From: Sulfurimonas crateris | Lineage (GTDB): Bacteria; Campylobacterota; Campylobacteria; Campylobacterales; Sulfurimonadaceae | NCBI RefSeq assembly: GCF_005217605.1 | Contig: NZ_SZPX01000001.1 | Location: 310,001 to 374,000 of the forward strand | Reading direction: 5' to 3' | DNA length: 64,000 nucleotides | Shown: positions 9,549-18,171 of the stretch, piece by piece | Numbering within the stretch: the stretch's first letter is position 1 | Layout: each line of letters begins with the position of its first letter | Notes under the pieces: model-generated | The model's input: only the letters and a program-made list of their open reading frames with translations | Database searches by the model: none | Told to the model about the DNA's origin: nothing | Program-made: the position numbers and the translations under genes

Positions 9549-10833
9549 ACTACCTGAAGAGGAGTTTAGGTATATAACCGAAAATTCACTAGAGTGTGAC
9601 AAAGAGACGGCGTTTGTTCTGAGTGCTCAAAATGAGAAGTACCTCCAAGACGCAAAAGAGAGAGGTGCTCACTCGATCATAAGCATAAAAGATGTTGCTA
9701 AACTCTTCGGCGTAGACAATATAAAAATTGTCGGCATTACCGGAACAAACGGCAAGACGACAACTGCAAGTGCAATCTACTCATTTTTACTAGACCTCGG
9801 TTACAAGGCTGCAATGCAGGGAACTCGCGGTTTTTTTATGAACGATGAGCTTATCGAGGGCAAGAGTTTGACAACGCCCTCGGTTCTAAATACATACAAA
9901 CATATCTACCAAGCCGTAGCGGCTGGATGCGACTTTTTTGTAATGGAAGTAAGCTCTCATGCGATCGCTCAAAAAAGAGTTGAAGGGCTAAACTTTGAAC
10001 TTAAAATTTTAACAAATATCACTCAAGACCACTTAGACTACCACAAGACCATAGGCGAATATATAGCCGTAAAAAACAGCTTTTTTCAAGATGACTGTAA
10101 AAAACTTATAAACAAAGATGAGACAAAAGCGTCGTTCAATGTCAAGAACACATTTACATACGGTATTGAGAATTCAGCGACTTACAGACTTATAGCGTAC
10201 TCGCTTAACAATGCTACAAGCGGGATCATCCAAAATATAAAAGATGTAGTTCCCTTTACAGCATCTCTGCATGGGTTTTTCAACCTCTACAATCTTATGG
10301 CTGCCATTGCGGCAACCCATATCTTAACAGGTAAGAAGCTTGAAGAGGTCTGTGAGGTCGTGGACAATTTTGCAGGCGTGAGCGGCAGAATGGAGCAGGT
10401 AAGCGAAGTTCCAAATGTCATAGTAGATTTTGCGCATACGCCAGACGGCATACAGCAGGTACTCAATGCACTAAAAGAGAAAGAGCTTTTAGTTGTCTTT
10501 GGAGCAGGCGGAGACAGAGACAGAAGCAAAAGACCTCTAATGGGAAAAGTTGCTGCAAGCTTGGCAAAAAAGCTCTATATTACAAGTGATAATCCTAGAA
10601 ATGAAGATCCTCAGGCGATAGTAGATGATATTTTAGAGGGTATTGAAGACAGAAGTATTGCCAGCGTTGAGCTAAACAGAAAAAAAGCTATAAAGATGGC
10701 GCTTGATGAGCAGCAAGAGGATGAAGTGGTAGTTATCCTTGGAAAAGGGGATGAATCTTTTCAGATAATCTACGATGAAAAATTCCCTTTTGATGACAGG
10801 GAAGTAGTAAGAGAGTTACTAAAAATAAGTTAA
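9538..10833 (+). CDS. murE: UDP-MurNAc-tripeptide ligase (adds meso-diaminopimelate)
   Basis: 431 aa. ATP-dependent Mur ligase adding the third residue of the peptidoglycan stem peptide in the cytoplasm. Visible are the P-loop GITGTNGKTTTAS, HTPDGIQQVL, and the DNPRNEDP motif that marks DAP- rather than lysine-specific enzymes. Start chosen as TTG 9538, with AAAGGG 8 nt upstream and the protein then beginning (M)KIELPEEEF. An in-frame upstream start at 9487 would lie deep inside the TPR gene. Shorter than E. coli MurE, as is usual in Campylobacterota. Confidence 0.92.
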   Translation: MKIELPEEEFRYITENSLECDKETAFVLSAQNEKYLQDAKERGAHSIISIKDVAKLFGVDNIKIVGITGTNGKTTTASAIYSFLLDLGYKAAMQGTRGFFMNDELIEGKSLTTPSVLNTYKHIYQAVAAGCDFFVMEVSSHAIAQKRVEGLNFELKILTNITQDHLDYHKTIGEYIAVKNSFFQDDCKKLINKDETKASFNVKNTFTYGIENSATYRLIAYSLNNATSGIIQNIKDVVPFTASLHGFFNLYNLMAAIAATHILTGKKLEEVCEVVDNFAGVSGRMEQVSEVPNVIVDFAHTPDGIQQVLNALKEKELLVVFGAGGDRDRSKRPLMGKVAASLAKKLYITSDNPRNEDPQAIVDDILEGIEDRSIASVELNRKKAIKMALDEQQEDEVVVILGKGDESFQIIYDEKFPFDDREVVRELLKIS

Positions 10834-10889
10834 ATCCTTAAATAAAAAAACTTATTTTTGAGCATTAATATTTATGAGATAATTTTTGC

Positions 10890-10895
10890 TATAAT
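10890..10895 (+). promoter_or_regulatory. -10 box before the ferredoxin-panD operon
   Basis: TATAAT followed by TGCG, 26 nt before ATG 10922, with AAGGA (10909-10913) in between. It likely starts the run 10922-15767. Confidence 0.6.
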
Positions 10896-10921
10896 TGCGA
10901 AAAATATTAAGGACGGGACTT

Positions 10922-11296
10922 ATGGGAATTCCTCAACCGGCATTTTACATATTTAAATGTGAACAATCTGCTCCTCCGGGCATGCCTAAACCATCATGCG
11001 TAACACCGCAGACACAGGATCTGTTTCAGCATTTGGCACAGAAATTGATGAAAGAGGGCATAATGGGAACGGTACAGCCTATACGTACATCATGTCTAAA
11101 CCGCTGTACTTCAGGTCCGGTTATGTTGGTAGAGCCTGGACATTTTATGTATGCAGCGCTTACTAAAGAGAAAATTGATAGAATTATAGAAGAACACATC
11201 GTCGGTGGCAAAGTGGTTGAAGAGTTTTTGATCAGTTCCGAAGTGTGGGACGAACCGATATCGCCGTGCGATATGAAAAAACAGATGGGAATGTAA
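10922..11296 (+). CDS. Thioredoxin-fold [2Fe-2S] ferredoxin-like protein
   Basis: 124 aa. Four cysteines in the pattern C13 ... C (PKPSC) ... C-x3-C (SCLNRC) match the thioredoxin-like [2Fe-2S] ferredoxin/NuoE fold. ATG 10922 is supported by AAGGACGG 9 nt upstream. It is the first gene of a tightly packed run, 3 nt before panD. Probably a soluble electron carrier; the redox partner cannot be inferred. Confidence 0.75.
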   Translation: MGIPQPAFYIFKCEQSAPPGMPKPSCVTPQTQDLFQHLAQKLMKEGIMGTVQPIRTSCLNRCTSGPVMLVEPGHFMYAALTKEKIDRIIEEHIVGGKVVEEFLISSEVWDEPISPCDMKKQMGM

Positions 11297-11299
11297 AAA

Positions 11300-11665
11300 A
11301 TGACAATTGAGATGTTGTACAGCAAAATTCATCGTGCTACGGTAACTGATGCCAACTTAAACTATGTTGGCTCGATCACTGTAGATGAGGAGCTTTTAGA
11401 AGCTTCAAAGATGAGAGTTGGACAAAAAGTTGAGATACTTAACATCAATAACGGTGAGAGATTTTCAACATATATTATTTTGGGTGAACGCGGCAAAAGA
11501 GACATCTGTTTAAACGGTGCAGCTGCTAGAAAAGTTCACAAGGGCGATAAAGTCATTATAGTTGCATACGCAACTTATGACGAAAAAGATCTAGAGACAT
11601 ATAAGCCAAGAGTTGTTCTTGTTGATGAGAATAACGACATCGAAGAAATTTTAGAAGAGATCTAA
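11300..11665 (+). CDS. panD: Aspartate 1-decarboxylase
   Basis: 121 aa. Makes beta-alanine from L-aspartate for pantothenate and coenzyme A. The self-cleavage site Gly24-Ser25 (YVGS) that generates the pyruvoyl group is present, as are K9 ([18 protein letters not shown]) and the [16 protein letters not shown] segment. The partner gene panC is elsewhere in the window (43715). 3 nt gaps on both sides place it in an operon with ybaB. Confidence 0.95.
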   Translation: MTIEMLYSKIHRATVTDANLNYVGSITVDEELLEASKMRVGQKVEILNINNGERFSTYIILGERGKRDICLNGAAARKVHKGDKVIIVAYATYDEKDLETYKPRVVLVDENNDIEEILEEI

Positions 11666-11668
11666 GAG

Positions 11669-11986
11669 ATGTTTGGCAATTTGGGCGACATGGGCAAGAT
11701 GCTTGAAGGAATGCAGGAAAATGCTAAGAAACTTCAAGCTGAGCTGGAGTCCAAAATTTTTAAAGTAAAAAGCGGCGGCGGCATGGTCGAAGTGAGCATA
11801 AACGGAAAAGGCGAGGTTATCGATATAAATATCGACGACTCGCTTCTTGAAGACAAAGACTCTCTTCAGATTCTGCTTATCGGAGCTATAAATGATGCAA
11901 ATAAAATGGTAGAAGATAACAGACAAAACAGTGCTTTGGGTATGCTTGGTTCAATGGGTGGTGCAAATCCATTTGGGGCGAAGTAA
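11669..11986 (+). CDS. ybaB: YbaB/EbfC-family nucleoid-associated protein
   Basis: 105 aa. The N-terminal helix (LGDMGKMLEGMQENAKKLQAELESK) leads into the typical SGGGMVEVSINGKGEVIDINID strand pair. These dimeric 'tweezers' proteins bind DNA in the nucleoid. Three nt after panD and directly abutting the next gene (stop TAA then GTG). Confidence 0.9.
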   Translation: MFGNLGDMGKMLEGMQENAKKLQAELESKIFKVKSGGGMVEVSINGKGEVIDINIDDSLLEDKDSLQILLIGAINDANKMVEDNRQNSALGMLGSMGGANPFGAK

Positions 11987-12967
11987 GTGCTTAGGCTGCT
12001 TTTAGCGCTTAACCTTCTTTTTTTAAACCTTTATGCATGTAAAGGCGGCTTTGACTCCTGCAGATTAAAAGTCGTAGATGCAAACGTCATAAAGGGAAAC
12101 TCTCTTCATATACCACTCAAAAACAATCAAAAACTTATCTTTTCCACAACAACACCAAACGCAAAAATAATCAAACATGACCCATATCTCTCGCTCTATC
12201 TTGTAGAGGATAACAATTGTTTCAAATACCCTTTTAGAGTAAATATAAATCAGTCACTTGGGACTTTCGGTGTTGATAAAAACAGCGTTATCGAGGGAAA
12301 GATTCTAAAGAGACAGATAGGGCTTAACAGCTTCGCACTATTTAGCGAACCGCTATCTGCACCGAGTGTGCTTCTAAACAGCTGTTGTGCCATAGAGGGG
12401 ATCGTGACAGAGCGCGGAATAATTGAAAAAGAGTATATAGAGAGATTTTTAAAAGTAAAAAAGGTAAATTACGGTGATTTTGGAGTAAGAGTAAAAGATG
12501 TCGGCTCAGATGTTGTCGTTTTTAGCTCTAACCCATTTATAGAAGGTAACAGATTTAAAAAAGGCGACATAATAGTTGAGCTAGACGGTAAAAAAGTCAA
12601 AAACAGCGCCTCATTTATGAGAGATGTTCTCTTTAGCGAGATCGGCTCTGTTCACAGTGTCAAAATAAGACGAGGTGATGAGCTTCTAACTTTTAGCGCA
12701 AAGAGCCAAAACAGATTAGGCGGCGGTTATTTAAGCGATACCTTTTTAGAGTTTTTGGGAATATCGTTCGATAAGAATCTTTTTATCATCAAAATAGAGA
12801 AAAAAGCCCAGCAATACGGTCTAAAACTGGGCGATCAACTACTTCAGGTAAACAAAAAGAATGTAAGGCAAGAGGGAGATATATTGGAGATAATCGATAA
12901 TAGAAATAAGAGTGCCGATCTTCTTTTTGAAAGAGAGCATTTTCAGTTTTTTGTGAAAGTAAATTAG
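11987..12967 (+). CDS. Secreted PDZ-domain protein
   Basis: 326 aa. GTG start directly after the ybaB stop; GGGG about 10 nt upstream serves as a plausible SD. The N-terminus is a signal peptide (LRLLLALNLLFLNLYA). There are two PDZ-like segments, about residues 150-240 (NRFKKGDIIVELDGKKV) and 255-320 (YGLKLGDQLLQVNKKNV), and no protease catalytic motif. Probably a periplasmic binding or scaffold protein. A similar gene sits between ybaB and ispA in Campylobacter, as I recall; function unknown. Confidence 0.75.
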   Translation: MLRLLLALNLLFLNLYACKGGFDSCRLKVVDANVIKGNSLHIPLKNNQKLIFSTTTPNAKIIKHDPYLSLYLVEDNNCFKYPFRVNINQSLGTFGVDKNSVIEGKILKRQIGLNSFALFSEPLSAPSVLLNSCCAIEGIVTERGIIEKEYIERFLKVKKVNYGDFGVRVKDVGSDVVVFSSNPFIEGNRFKKGDIIVELDGKKVKNSASFMRDVLFSEIGSVHSVKIRRGDELLTFSAKSQNRLGGGYLSDTFLEFLGISFDKNLFIIKIEKKAQQYGLKLGDQLLQVNKKNVRQEGDILEIIDNRNKSADLLFEREHFQFFVKVN

Positions 12968-12979
12968 GTAGAATTCGAT

Positions 12980-13825
12980 ATGCAAAACTTTGAGAATTTT
13001 TTAATAGATCACTTGCCTGTTTCAAAGAGTATACATCCGACTTATGAAGAGGCTCTGCAAAAGATGTTGATCGCCGGCGGGAAGAGATTTCGTCCTGCTC
13101 TTTTGCTAGGTGTGGTAAATGCGTACAATCCGCTTCTGATTGGCGGAGCATATCACGCAGCTTATGCAGTTGAGCTATTGCACACTTACTCTCTTATTCA
13201 TGATGATCTCCCTGCAATGGACAACTCGCCGTTAAGACGCGGAGAGCCGACTCTGCATGTGCTTTATGACGAGGTAACTGCCATACTGGCAGGCGATGCA
13301 TTGAACAGTTACTCTTTTGAAGTTTTAAGTAACGCTCCGTTTTCCGACTACACAAGAGTAGCTCTTGTAAGAGAGCTTGCAACTAGCGGCGGTTTAAACG
13401 GTATGGTCTTAGGTCAGGCGATAGACTGTTACTTTGAAAACAGACCTTTGAACATAGAGGATGTAAAAGTTCTACACACAAACAAGACGGCAAAACTAAT
13501 AGCAGCTTCGCTTAAGATGGGTGCGATCATTGTCGGTCGTGAAGATCTGGCAGATACTCTTTATGATTTTGGTGTAAGACTTGGAGTTTTATTTCAGATT
13601 CAAGATGATATTTTGGATGTGACGCAGAGTTCGGAGGAAGCTGGAAAATTGACAAACAACGATGAGTCAAAAAACAGTTTTGTAACGCTTCTTGGACTTG
13701 ATAAGGCACTTAAAGAGGCAGATGAGTTGGCAGATACGCTTACAAAAGAGATGGACGGGTTTGATGAGAAGTTAAGAAACGAGCTCTCTCCACTCCTGAC
13801 ACACTATATAAACAGACATAAATAA
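12980..13825 (+). CDS. ispA: Polyprenyl (farnesyl/geranylgeranyl) diphosphate synthase
   Basis: 281 aa trans-isoprenyl synthase. Both aspartate-rich motifs are present: DDLPAMD (first, Mg-binding) and DDILD (second), plus GGKRFRPALLLG. Condenses IPP with allylic diphosphates for quinone and undecaprenyl precursors. Chain length is inferred from size only. Twelve nt after the PDZ gene and 19 nt before tkt, an order also seen in Campylobacter. Confidence 0.9.
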   Translation: MQNFENFLIDHLPVSKSIHPTYEEALQKMLIAGGKRFRPALLLGVVNAYNPLLIGGAYHAAYAVELLHTYSLIHDDLPAMDNSPLRRGEPTLHVLYDEVTAILAGDALNSYSFEVLSNAPFSDYTRVALVRELATSGGLNGMVLGQAIDCYFENRPLNIEDVKVLHTNKTAKLIAASLKMGAIIVGREDLADTLYDFGVRLGVLFQIQDDILDVTQSSEEAGKLTNNDESKNSFVTLLGLDKALKEADELADTLTKEMDGFDEKLRNELSPLLTHYINRHK

Positions 13826-13844
13826 ATTAAACAAAGGCAATAAT

Positions 13845-15767
13845 ATGGGTAATAATGCAATGCGTCAAAAAATGGCAGACACTATAAGATTTTTAGCGGC
13901 AGATATGGTTCAAGCGGCAAACTCAGGACATCCGGGCGCACCAATGGGTCTCTCAGACATTGCGGTTGTTTTAAGCGAACACTTAAACCACAATCCTAAA
14001 AACCCATCTTGGCTAAACCGTGACAGATTGGTATTCTCAGGCGGACACGCAACTGGACTTATCTACTCTCTTTATTACCTTTGGGGCTACGGTTTAACTA
14101 TTGAAGATCTGAAAAACTTTCGCCAGTTAGACTCAAAAACTCCAGGGCATCCGGAATTTGGACATACAGAGGGTGTTGAGATAACAACAGGTCCTCTTGG
14201 ACAGGGTGTTGCCAACGCTGTAGGTTTTGCTATGGCTTCAAAATTTATGGGCGCTCAGCTAAATTCTGACACTGCAAACGTTATAGATCACAATGTCTAC
14301 TGTTTATGCGGAGACGGCGACTTAGAAGAGGGTGTAAGCTACGAGGCGTGTTCAATCGCAGGACATAACAAGCTTGACAATCTGATCCTTATCTATGACT
14401 CTAACCGCATTACGATAGAGGGTTCGACCGATCTGAGCATAAGTGAAAATATCCGCATGAGATTTGAGTCTCAAGGCTGGGATGTTTTAGAGTGCAACGG
14501 ACACGATTTTAATGCGATTGACACTGCAATTACGACTGCAAAAACAAATAAAAAACCGACGATAATAATTGCAAATACTACTATTGCCAAAGGCGGCGGA
14601 AAGCTTGAGGGTTCTCACCACTCTCACGGTGCTCCTCTTGGAAATGATGTTATTGCCGAGGCAAAGAGCGCTTGTGGATTTGATGCGACAAAATGTTTTC
14701 ATGTAGATGAAGATGTTATGGCTCGTTTTAGATGTGCGATCGAGAAGGGTGACTTAGCGGAGCGTGAGTGGATACACTCTCTTAAAACACTTCCGCTAAT
14801 GGAACAAAACGAGACGTTAGATGCTCTTCAAAACCCGGATTTTTCAAGAATCCAGTGGCCGACTTTTGAGAAAGCCGATGCTACAAGAAACACAAACGGA
14901 AAAATATTAAACGCTATTGCAAAAGCTCTTCCAAACTTTTTAGGCGGAAGTGCGGATTTAAGTCCGTCAAACAAAACAGAGCTTGTCGATATGGGCGTTT
15001 ATCCAAAGGGAAGAAATATCTACTTTGGTATCCGTGAACATGCTATGGCTTCAATTACAAATGCTATCGCTCTTTACGGACCGCTAATGCCATTCTCTGC
15101 GACATTCTTTGTCTTCTCGGACTACCTAAAGCCTGCTGCAAGAATTGCCGCTTTAACGGGAATACAGCACTTCTTTATCTGGACGCATGACAGCATCGGT
15201 GTAGGTGAAGATGGACCAACTCACCAGCCGATCGAGCACTTAAGCCAGTTCCGCGCGCTTCCGAACTTCTACGTTTGGAGACCGGCAGACGGGCACGAGA
15301 ACGTCGAGGCGTGGAAAACAGCTTTAAATATGAAAAAATCTCCGTCAGCTTTTGTCTGTTCACGTCAAAATCTCTCACTTCTGCCATCGGCTGTAAAAGG
15401 GAGCGCAGCTAAAGGCGGCTACCTTCTTGCAAGTGATGAGGGAGCGACTATTACCTTAATGGCATCAGGTTCGGAAGTGGAACTAGCTCTTAAGGTCAAA
15501 GATGCTCTAAATGAAAAGGGAACCAAAGTAGATGTTGTCTCTGTTCCGTGTTACGATCTCTTCATTGAGCAGGAGAAAGCATATATAGACTCGATCATTA
15601 AGCCAGAGAGTAAAAAAGTGGCTATCGAAGCGGCTCGCGGCTTAGAGTGGTACCGCCTTGCAGATGAGGTTATCGGAATGGATACATTCGGTGCCTCTGC
15701 TCCTGCAGATAAGCTCTTTGCAAAGTTCGGCTTCTCTGTAGAAAATATTCTCTCTACTATCAAATAA
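13845..15767 (+). CDS. tkt: Transketolase
   Basis: 640 aa, a full-length thiamine-diphosphate enzyme of the non-oxidative pentose phosphate and Calvin-type carbon shuffles. Seen: the TPP motif GDGDLEEGVSYEA...NKLDNLILIYDSN, GHPEFGHTEGVEITTGPLGQG, the catalytic Glu region (FGIREHAM) and the pyrimidine-domain HDSIGVGEDGPTHQP. Last gene of the run starting at 10922, closed by a GC hairpin. Cytoplasmic. Confidence 0.96.
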   Translation: MGNNAMRQKMADTIRFLAADMVQAANSGHPGAPMGLSDIAVVLSEHLNHNPKNPSWLNRDRLVFSGGHATGLIYSLYYLWGYGLTIEDLKNFRQLDSKTPGHPEFGHTEGVEITTGPLGQGVANAVGFAMASKFMGAQLNSDTANVIDHNVYCLCGDGDLEEGVSYEACSIAGHNKLDNLILIYDSNRITIEGSTDLSISENIRMRFESQGWDVLECNGHDFNAIDTAITTAKTNKKPTIIIANTTIAKGGGKLEGSHHSHGAPLGNDVIAEAKSACGFDATKCFHVDEDVMARFRCAIEKGDLAEREWIHSLKTLPLMEQNETLDALQNPDFSRIQWPTFEKADATRNTNGKILNAIAKALPNFLGGSADLSPSNKTELVDMGVYPKGRNIYFGIREHAMASITNAIALYGPLMPFSATFFVFSDYLKPAARIAALTGIQHFFIWTHDSIGVGEDGPTHQPIEHLSQFRALPNFYVWRPADGHENVEAWKTALNMKKSPSAFVCSRQNLSLLPSAVKGSAAKGGYLLASDEGATITLMASGSEVELALKVKDALNEKGTKVDVVSVPCYDLFIEQEKAYIDSIIKPESKKVAIEAARGLEWYRLADEVIGMDTFGASAPADKLFAKFGFSVENILSTIK

Positions 15768-15773
15768 TCTCTT

Positions 15774-15790
15774 GCGGGCAGCTTGCCCGC
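15774..15790 (+). terminator. Hairpin after tkt
   Basis: Seven-bp perfect GC-rich stem (GCGGGCA/TGCCCGC) with a 3-nt loop, 7 nt after the tkt stop. It lacks a U-run, so it may be a weak terminator or a 3'-end stabiliser. Confidence 0.55.
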
Positions 15791-15963
15791 TCAAAATAAC
15801 CAATCAGCATAAAAATCCTCATTACTCTTTTGTAACAAACAATTTTATACATAAATTACTTTTTATCACAAAACATACAAAAAAATATTATTTTATTGAA
15901 ATTTAATATCAAATTTATATTAATAAAGTAAAATTTAACATCTTAAGTTAAAAGGAGTTAGAA

Positions 15964-16215
15964 ATGAAGTTGTTGTCACTATTAATCATAGGTACCGTTC
16001 TGTCTTTTGGAGCGGTAGATATTAACAAGGCGGATAAAGCAGAACTGATGGGCATTAAAGGTGTCGGTGAGGCAAAAGCAAATGCTATTCTAGAGTACAG
16101 AAAAGCAAACGACTGTTTTAGCAATATAGAGGAGCTAAAAGAGGTCAAGGGGTTTGGCGATAAATTTTTAGAAAATAACAGAGATGCCATTACTGCAAGC
16201 AGCTGCAGCAAGTAG
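15964..16215 (+). CDS. ComEA-like helix-hairpin-helix protein
   Basis: 83 aa. Signal peptide MKLLSLLIIGTVLSFGA, then the HhH pair DINKADKAELMGIKGVGEAKANAILEYR and FSNIEELKEVKGFGDKFLE, as in ComEA DNA receptors for natural transformation. Two late cysteines. SD AAAGGAG is 6 nt upstream. Together with comEC and pilin-like genes in this window it suggests a DNA uptake system, though ComEA-only proteins can serve elsewhere. Confidence 0.8.
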   Translation: MKLLSLLIIGTVLSFGAVDINKADKAELMGIKGVGEAKANAILEYRKANDCFSNIEELKEVKGFGDKFLENNRDAITASSCSK

Positions 16216-16221
16216 AGCAGA

Positions 16222-16890
16222 TCACCTCTTTAAAAAGCATCCTACACCGTAGGGCTTTTTAGAGTAGAACTCTTTGCCGTGTTTAACTATCAGGGCATGA
16301 AACTCCTGATAGATGGTGAGCAGTTCTCTCTCATCTTTCACACACTCTCTTATAGAGCTCTCCATCATACTTTTTATCTCTGCATATTTTGTTTTTTCAT
16401 CTATTAGACCAAGCTCAAGCATAAGCCTTTTTGTGTATGCATCCACTTTAAACTCTGGCTGATTATATCCGTAGAGAAGCATGGAGTCAGCCGTCTCTTC
16501 ACCGATGCCAACAATATCTAAAAGCGCTTCTCGCGAGGGGGTAGCACCTCCAAGAGAGTTATAAAATTTGATAAATTCTAAAATATATCTTGTTTTTTGG
16601 TTGAAGTAGCCTGATGGTTTTATTGCTTCTTTTAGCTCATTTATATTCATTGATTCTATCGCTTTAGCGTTTATGGCATTTTTTATATGTAGATTTTCTA
16701 GAGATTTTACAACCGATGTGAATGTCGTGTTTTGGGTAAGAATTGAGCCTAGGCAGACCTCAAAAATCTCTCTCTCGTCTCTTGGAAAAGTGTAGTCTAG
16801 TTTATGGTACCCATAGCCTGTTATAGGCCACCAACCCTGCGGACCATAATTTTTATACAATGTTTTGTAGATGTTATATATTTTGTTCAT
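16222..16890 (-). CDS. HhH-GPD DNA glycosylase, MagIII-like (3-methyladenine glycosylase)
   Basis: 222 aa, endonuclease III superfamily. Seen: WWPI near the N-terminus, GSILTQNTTF, the HhH motif DIVGIGEETADSM and the catalytic Asp in VDAYTKR. The Lys of bifunctional endonuclease III is Glu here (GIGEE), and the C-terminal four-Cys iron-sulfur cluster is absent. Both features match Helicobacter MagIII, which is a monofunctional alkyl-base glycosylase. Starts in a 4-nt overlap with the upstream permease gene, so co-transcribed with it. Confidence 0.8.
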   Translation of the reverse strand: MNKIYNIYKTLYKNYGPQGWWPITGYGYHKLDYTFPRDEREIFEVCLGSILTQNTTFTSVVKSLENLHIKNAINAKAIESMNINELKEAIKPSGYFNQKTRYILEFIKFYNSLGGATPSREALLDIVGIGEETADSMLLYGYNQPEFKVDAYTKRLMLELGLIDEKTKYAEIKSMMESSIRECVKDERELLTIYQEFHALIVKHGKEFYSKKPYGVGCFLKR

Positions 16891-17795
16891 AAATATGTCA
16901 GCACCTTAACACCCGCAAAAATAGCCCCCATAAAAATAACGGATGAGATGAAGACAAGAGCTGTCACTACTTTTGGTTTGCAGTCGTAGAGCGAGGCAAA
17001 GTTTACGTTTGCAATAGCTAGCGGAACCATAAGTTCTATAAAGATTATCCCTTTTAGCATAGAGTCAAGTTCAATGTTATAGAGAACCAAAAAAGCGATG
17101 CCTGGCAGAAATAGAAATTTTGTGCTCATAACCCAGATAGTGAGCCTTTTGCTAATCTCGTTTATCTTTGTGCCGTAGAGATAGATGCCGAACAAAAAGA
17201 GCTGCATAACGATGGAAGCGTAAGCCCCCATCATAAGCATCTTCATTATCTCTTCGCTTGGTTTGTAGTCGTTGAGACTTAAAAATATTGCTGCACCAGC
17301 CGCCCATAAAATAGGGAGTTTTACTATATTTTTCAGCGAGGTCTTAACGTCAAAGCTTCCTCTTGAGTAGTAGTAAACACCGATCGTGTAGACTACAAAT
17401 ACGTTCATAAGGTTAATTACCGTCGTGTAGGGTATGGACTCTTCGCCGAATATTGCTATGTTTAGAGGGATGCCTAGATTCCCTGTATTTCCGATGATCG
17501 CTGCAACTGCTGCTATAGAGTACTCTTTTTTATCTTCAAAGAGTCTCTTTGCGACAAGTGCAGAGATGATCAGAACCAACAGAACTATAAATAGGTAGAT
17601 GGAGGGTGCGAAAAAGAGCGTTGCATCGACCGGGCGGATAAGAAGCCCCCAGAAAGTAAGAAAAACCTGCAGAAAATAGACATTTATAAGTGTTATGGTC
17701 TTATCATCAATTGCCTCTTTGAAGCTCATCTTTGCGACAAAGCCGATGACGATAAATATGTAGATAGCCAAAATTGAAAATATTATTGAACTCAT
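16887..17795 (-). CDS. Auxin efflux carrier (AEC)-family permease
   Basis: 302 aa with about ten membrane segments in two halves; family members include malonate and other organic-acid transporters. GNTGNLGIPL matches the conserved N-x2-N-x2-P region of AEC proteins. ATG 17795 is chosen because a TATAAT box (17802-17807) sits exactly 6 nt upstream; a longer reading frame would have to run through the promoter. No SD is visible, so the mRNA may be leaderless. Substrate unknown. Overlaps the glycosylase by 4 nt. Confidence 0.8.
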   Translation of the reverse strand: MSSIIFSILAIYIFIVIGFVAKMSFKEAIDDKTITLINVYFLQVFLTFWGLLIRPVDATLFFAPSIYLFIVLLVLIISALVAKRLFEDKKEYSIAAVAAIIGNTGNLGIPLNIAIFGEESIPYTTVINLMNVFVVYTIGVYYYSRGSFDVKTSLKNIVKLPILWAAGAAIFLSLNDYKPSEEIMKMLMMGAYASIVMQLFLFGIYLYGTKINEISKRLTIWVMSTKFLFLPGIAFLVLYNIELDSMLKGIIFIELMVPLAIANVNFASLYDCKPKVVTALVFISSVIFMGAIFAGVKVLTYL

Positions 17796-17801
17796 GGAGC
17801 G

Positions 17802-17823
17802 ATTATAGCAAATAGTGTATAAT
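17802..17823. promoter_or_regulatory. Back-to-back promoters for the permease and thioredoxin genes
   Basis: Minus-strand TATAAT at 17802-17807 and plus-strand TATAAT at 17818-17823, separated by 10 nt. The minus promoter would start RNA at the A of ATG 17795; the plus one has a normal leader with AAAGG before ATG 17850. Confidence 0.6.
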
Positions 17824-17849
17824 TCCCCACCAAAAAAAGGCGACATAAG

Positions 17850-18170
17850 ATGCAGACAACAGAAGATATAGAAAAAATTATAGAAGATAATCAGGCTGTA
17901 ATGCTCTACTTTTCAGCACCAACATGTAACGTCTGCCATGCGCTAAAACCAAAGCTCTTGGATGCTATCGAGAGTAACTTCGGCGAGTTTAAAGTTGTAA
18001 GCATAGATACTTCGTTTGAACAGGAGATTGCCGCTCATTTTAGTGTTTTTGCTATCCCTACCGTTTTGGTTTTTTTGGGAGGCAGAGAGTTTTTAAGAAA
18101 GTCACGCCACATGAGCGTTGATGAGGTCGTGCGGGAGATAAAACGACCTTACGAAATTATGATGAGCTAG
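17850..18170 (+). CDS. Thioredoxin-family protein
   Basis: 106 aa, single thioredoxin fold, no signal peptide. Active site is CNVC (FSAPTCNVCHALKP) rather than CGPC, and the cis-Pro is present (FAIPTVLVF). A cytoplasmic disulfide reductase or redox-sensing variant. Ends 2 nt from the convergent methyltransferase gene. Confidence 0.85.
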   Translation: MQTTEDIEKIIEDNQAVMLYFSAPTCNVCHALKPKLLDAIESNFGEFKVVSIDTSFEQEIAAHFSVFAIPTVLVFLGGREFLRKSRHMSVDEVVREIKRPYEIMMS

Positions 18171-18171
18171 G

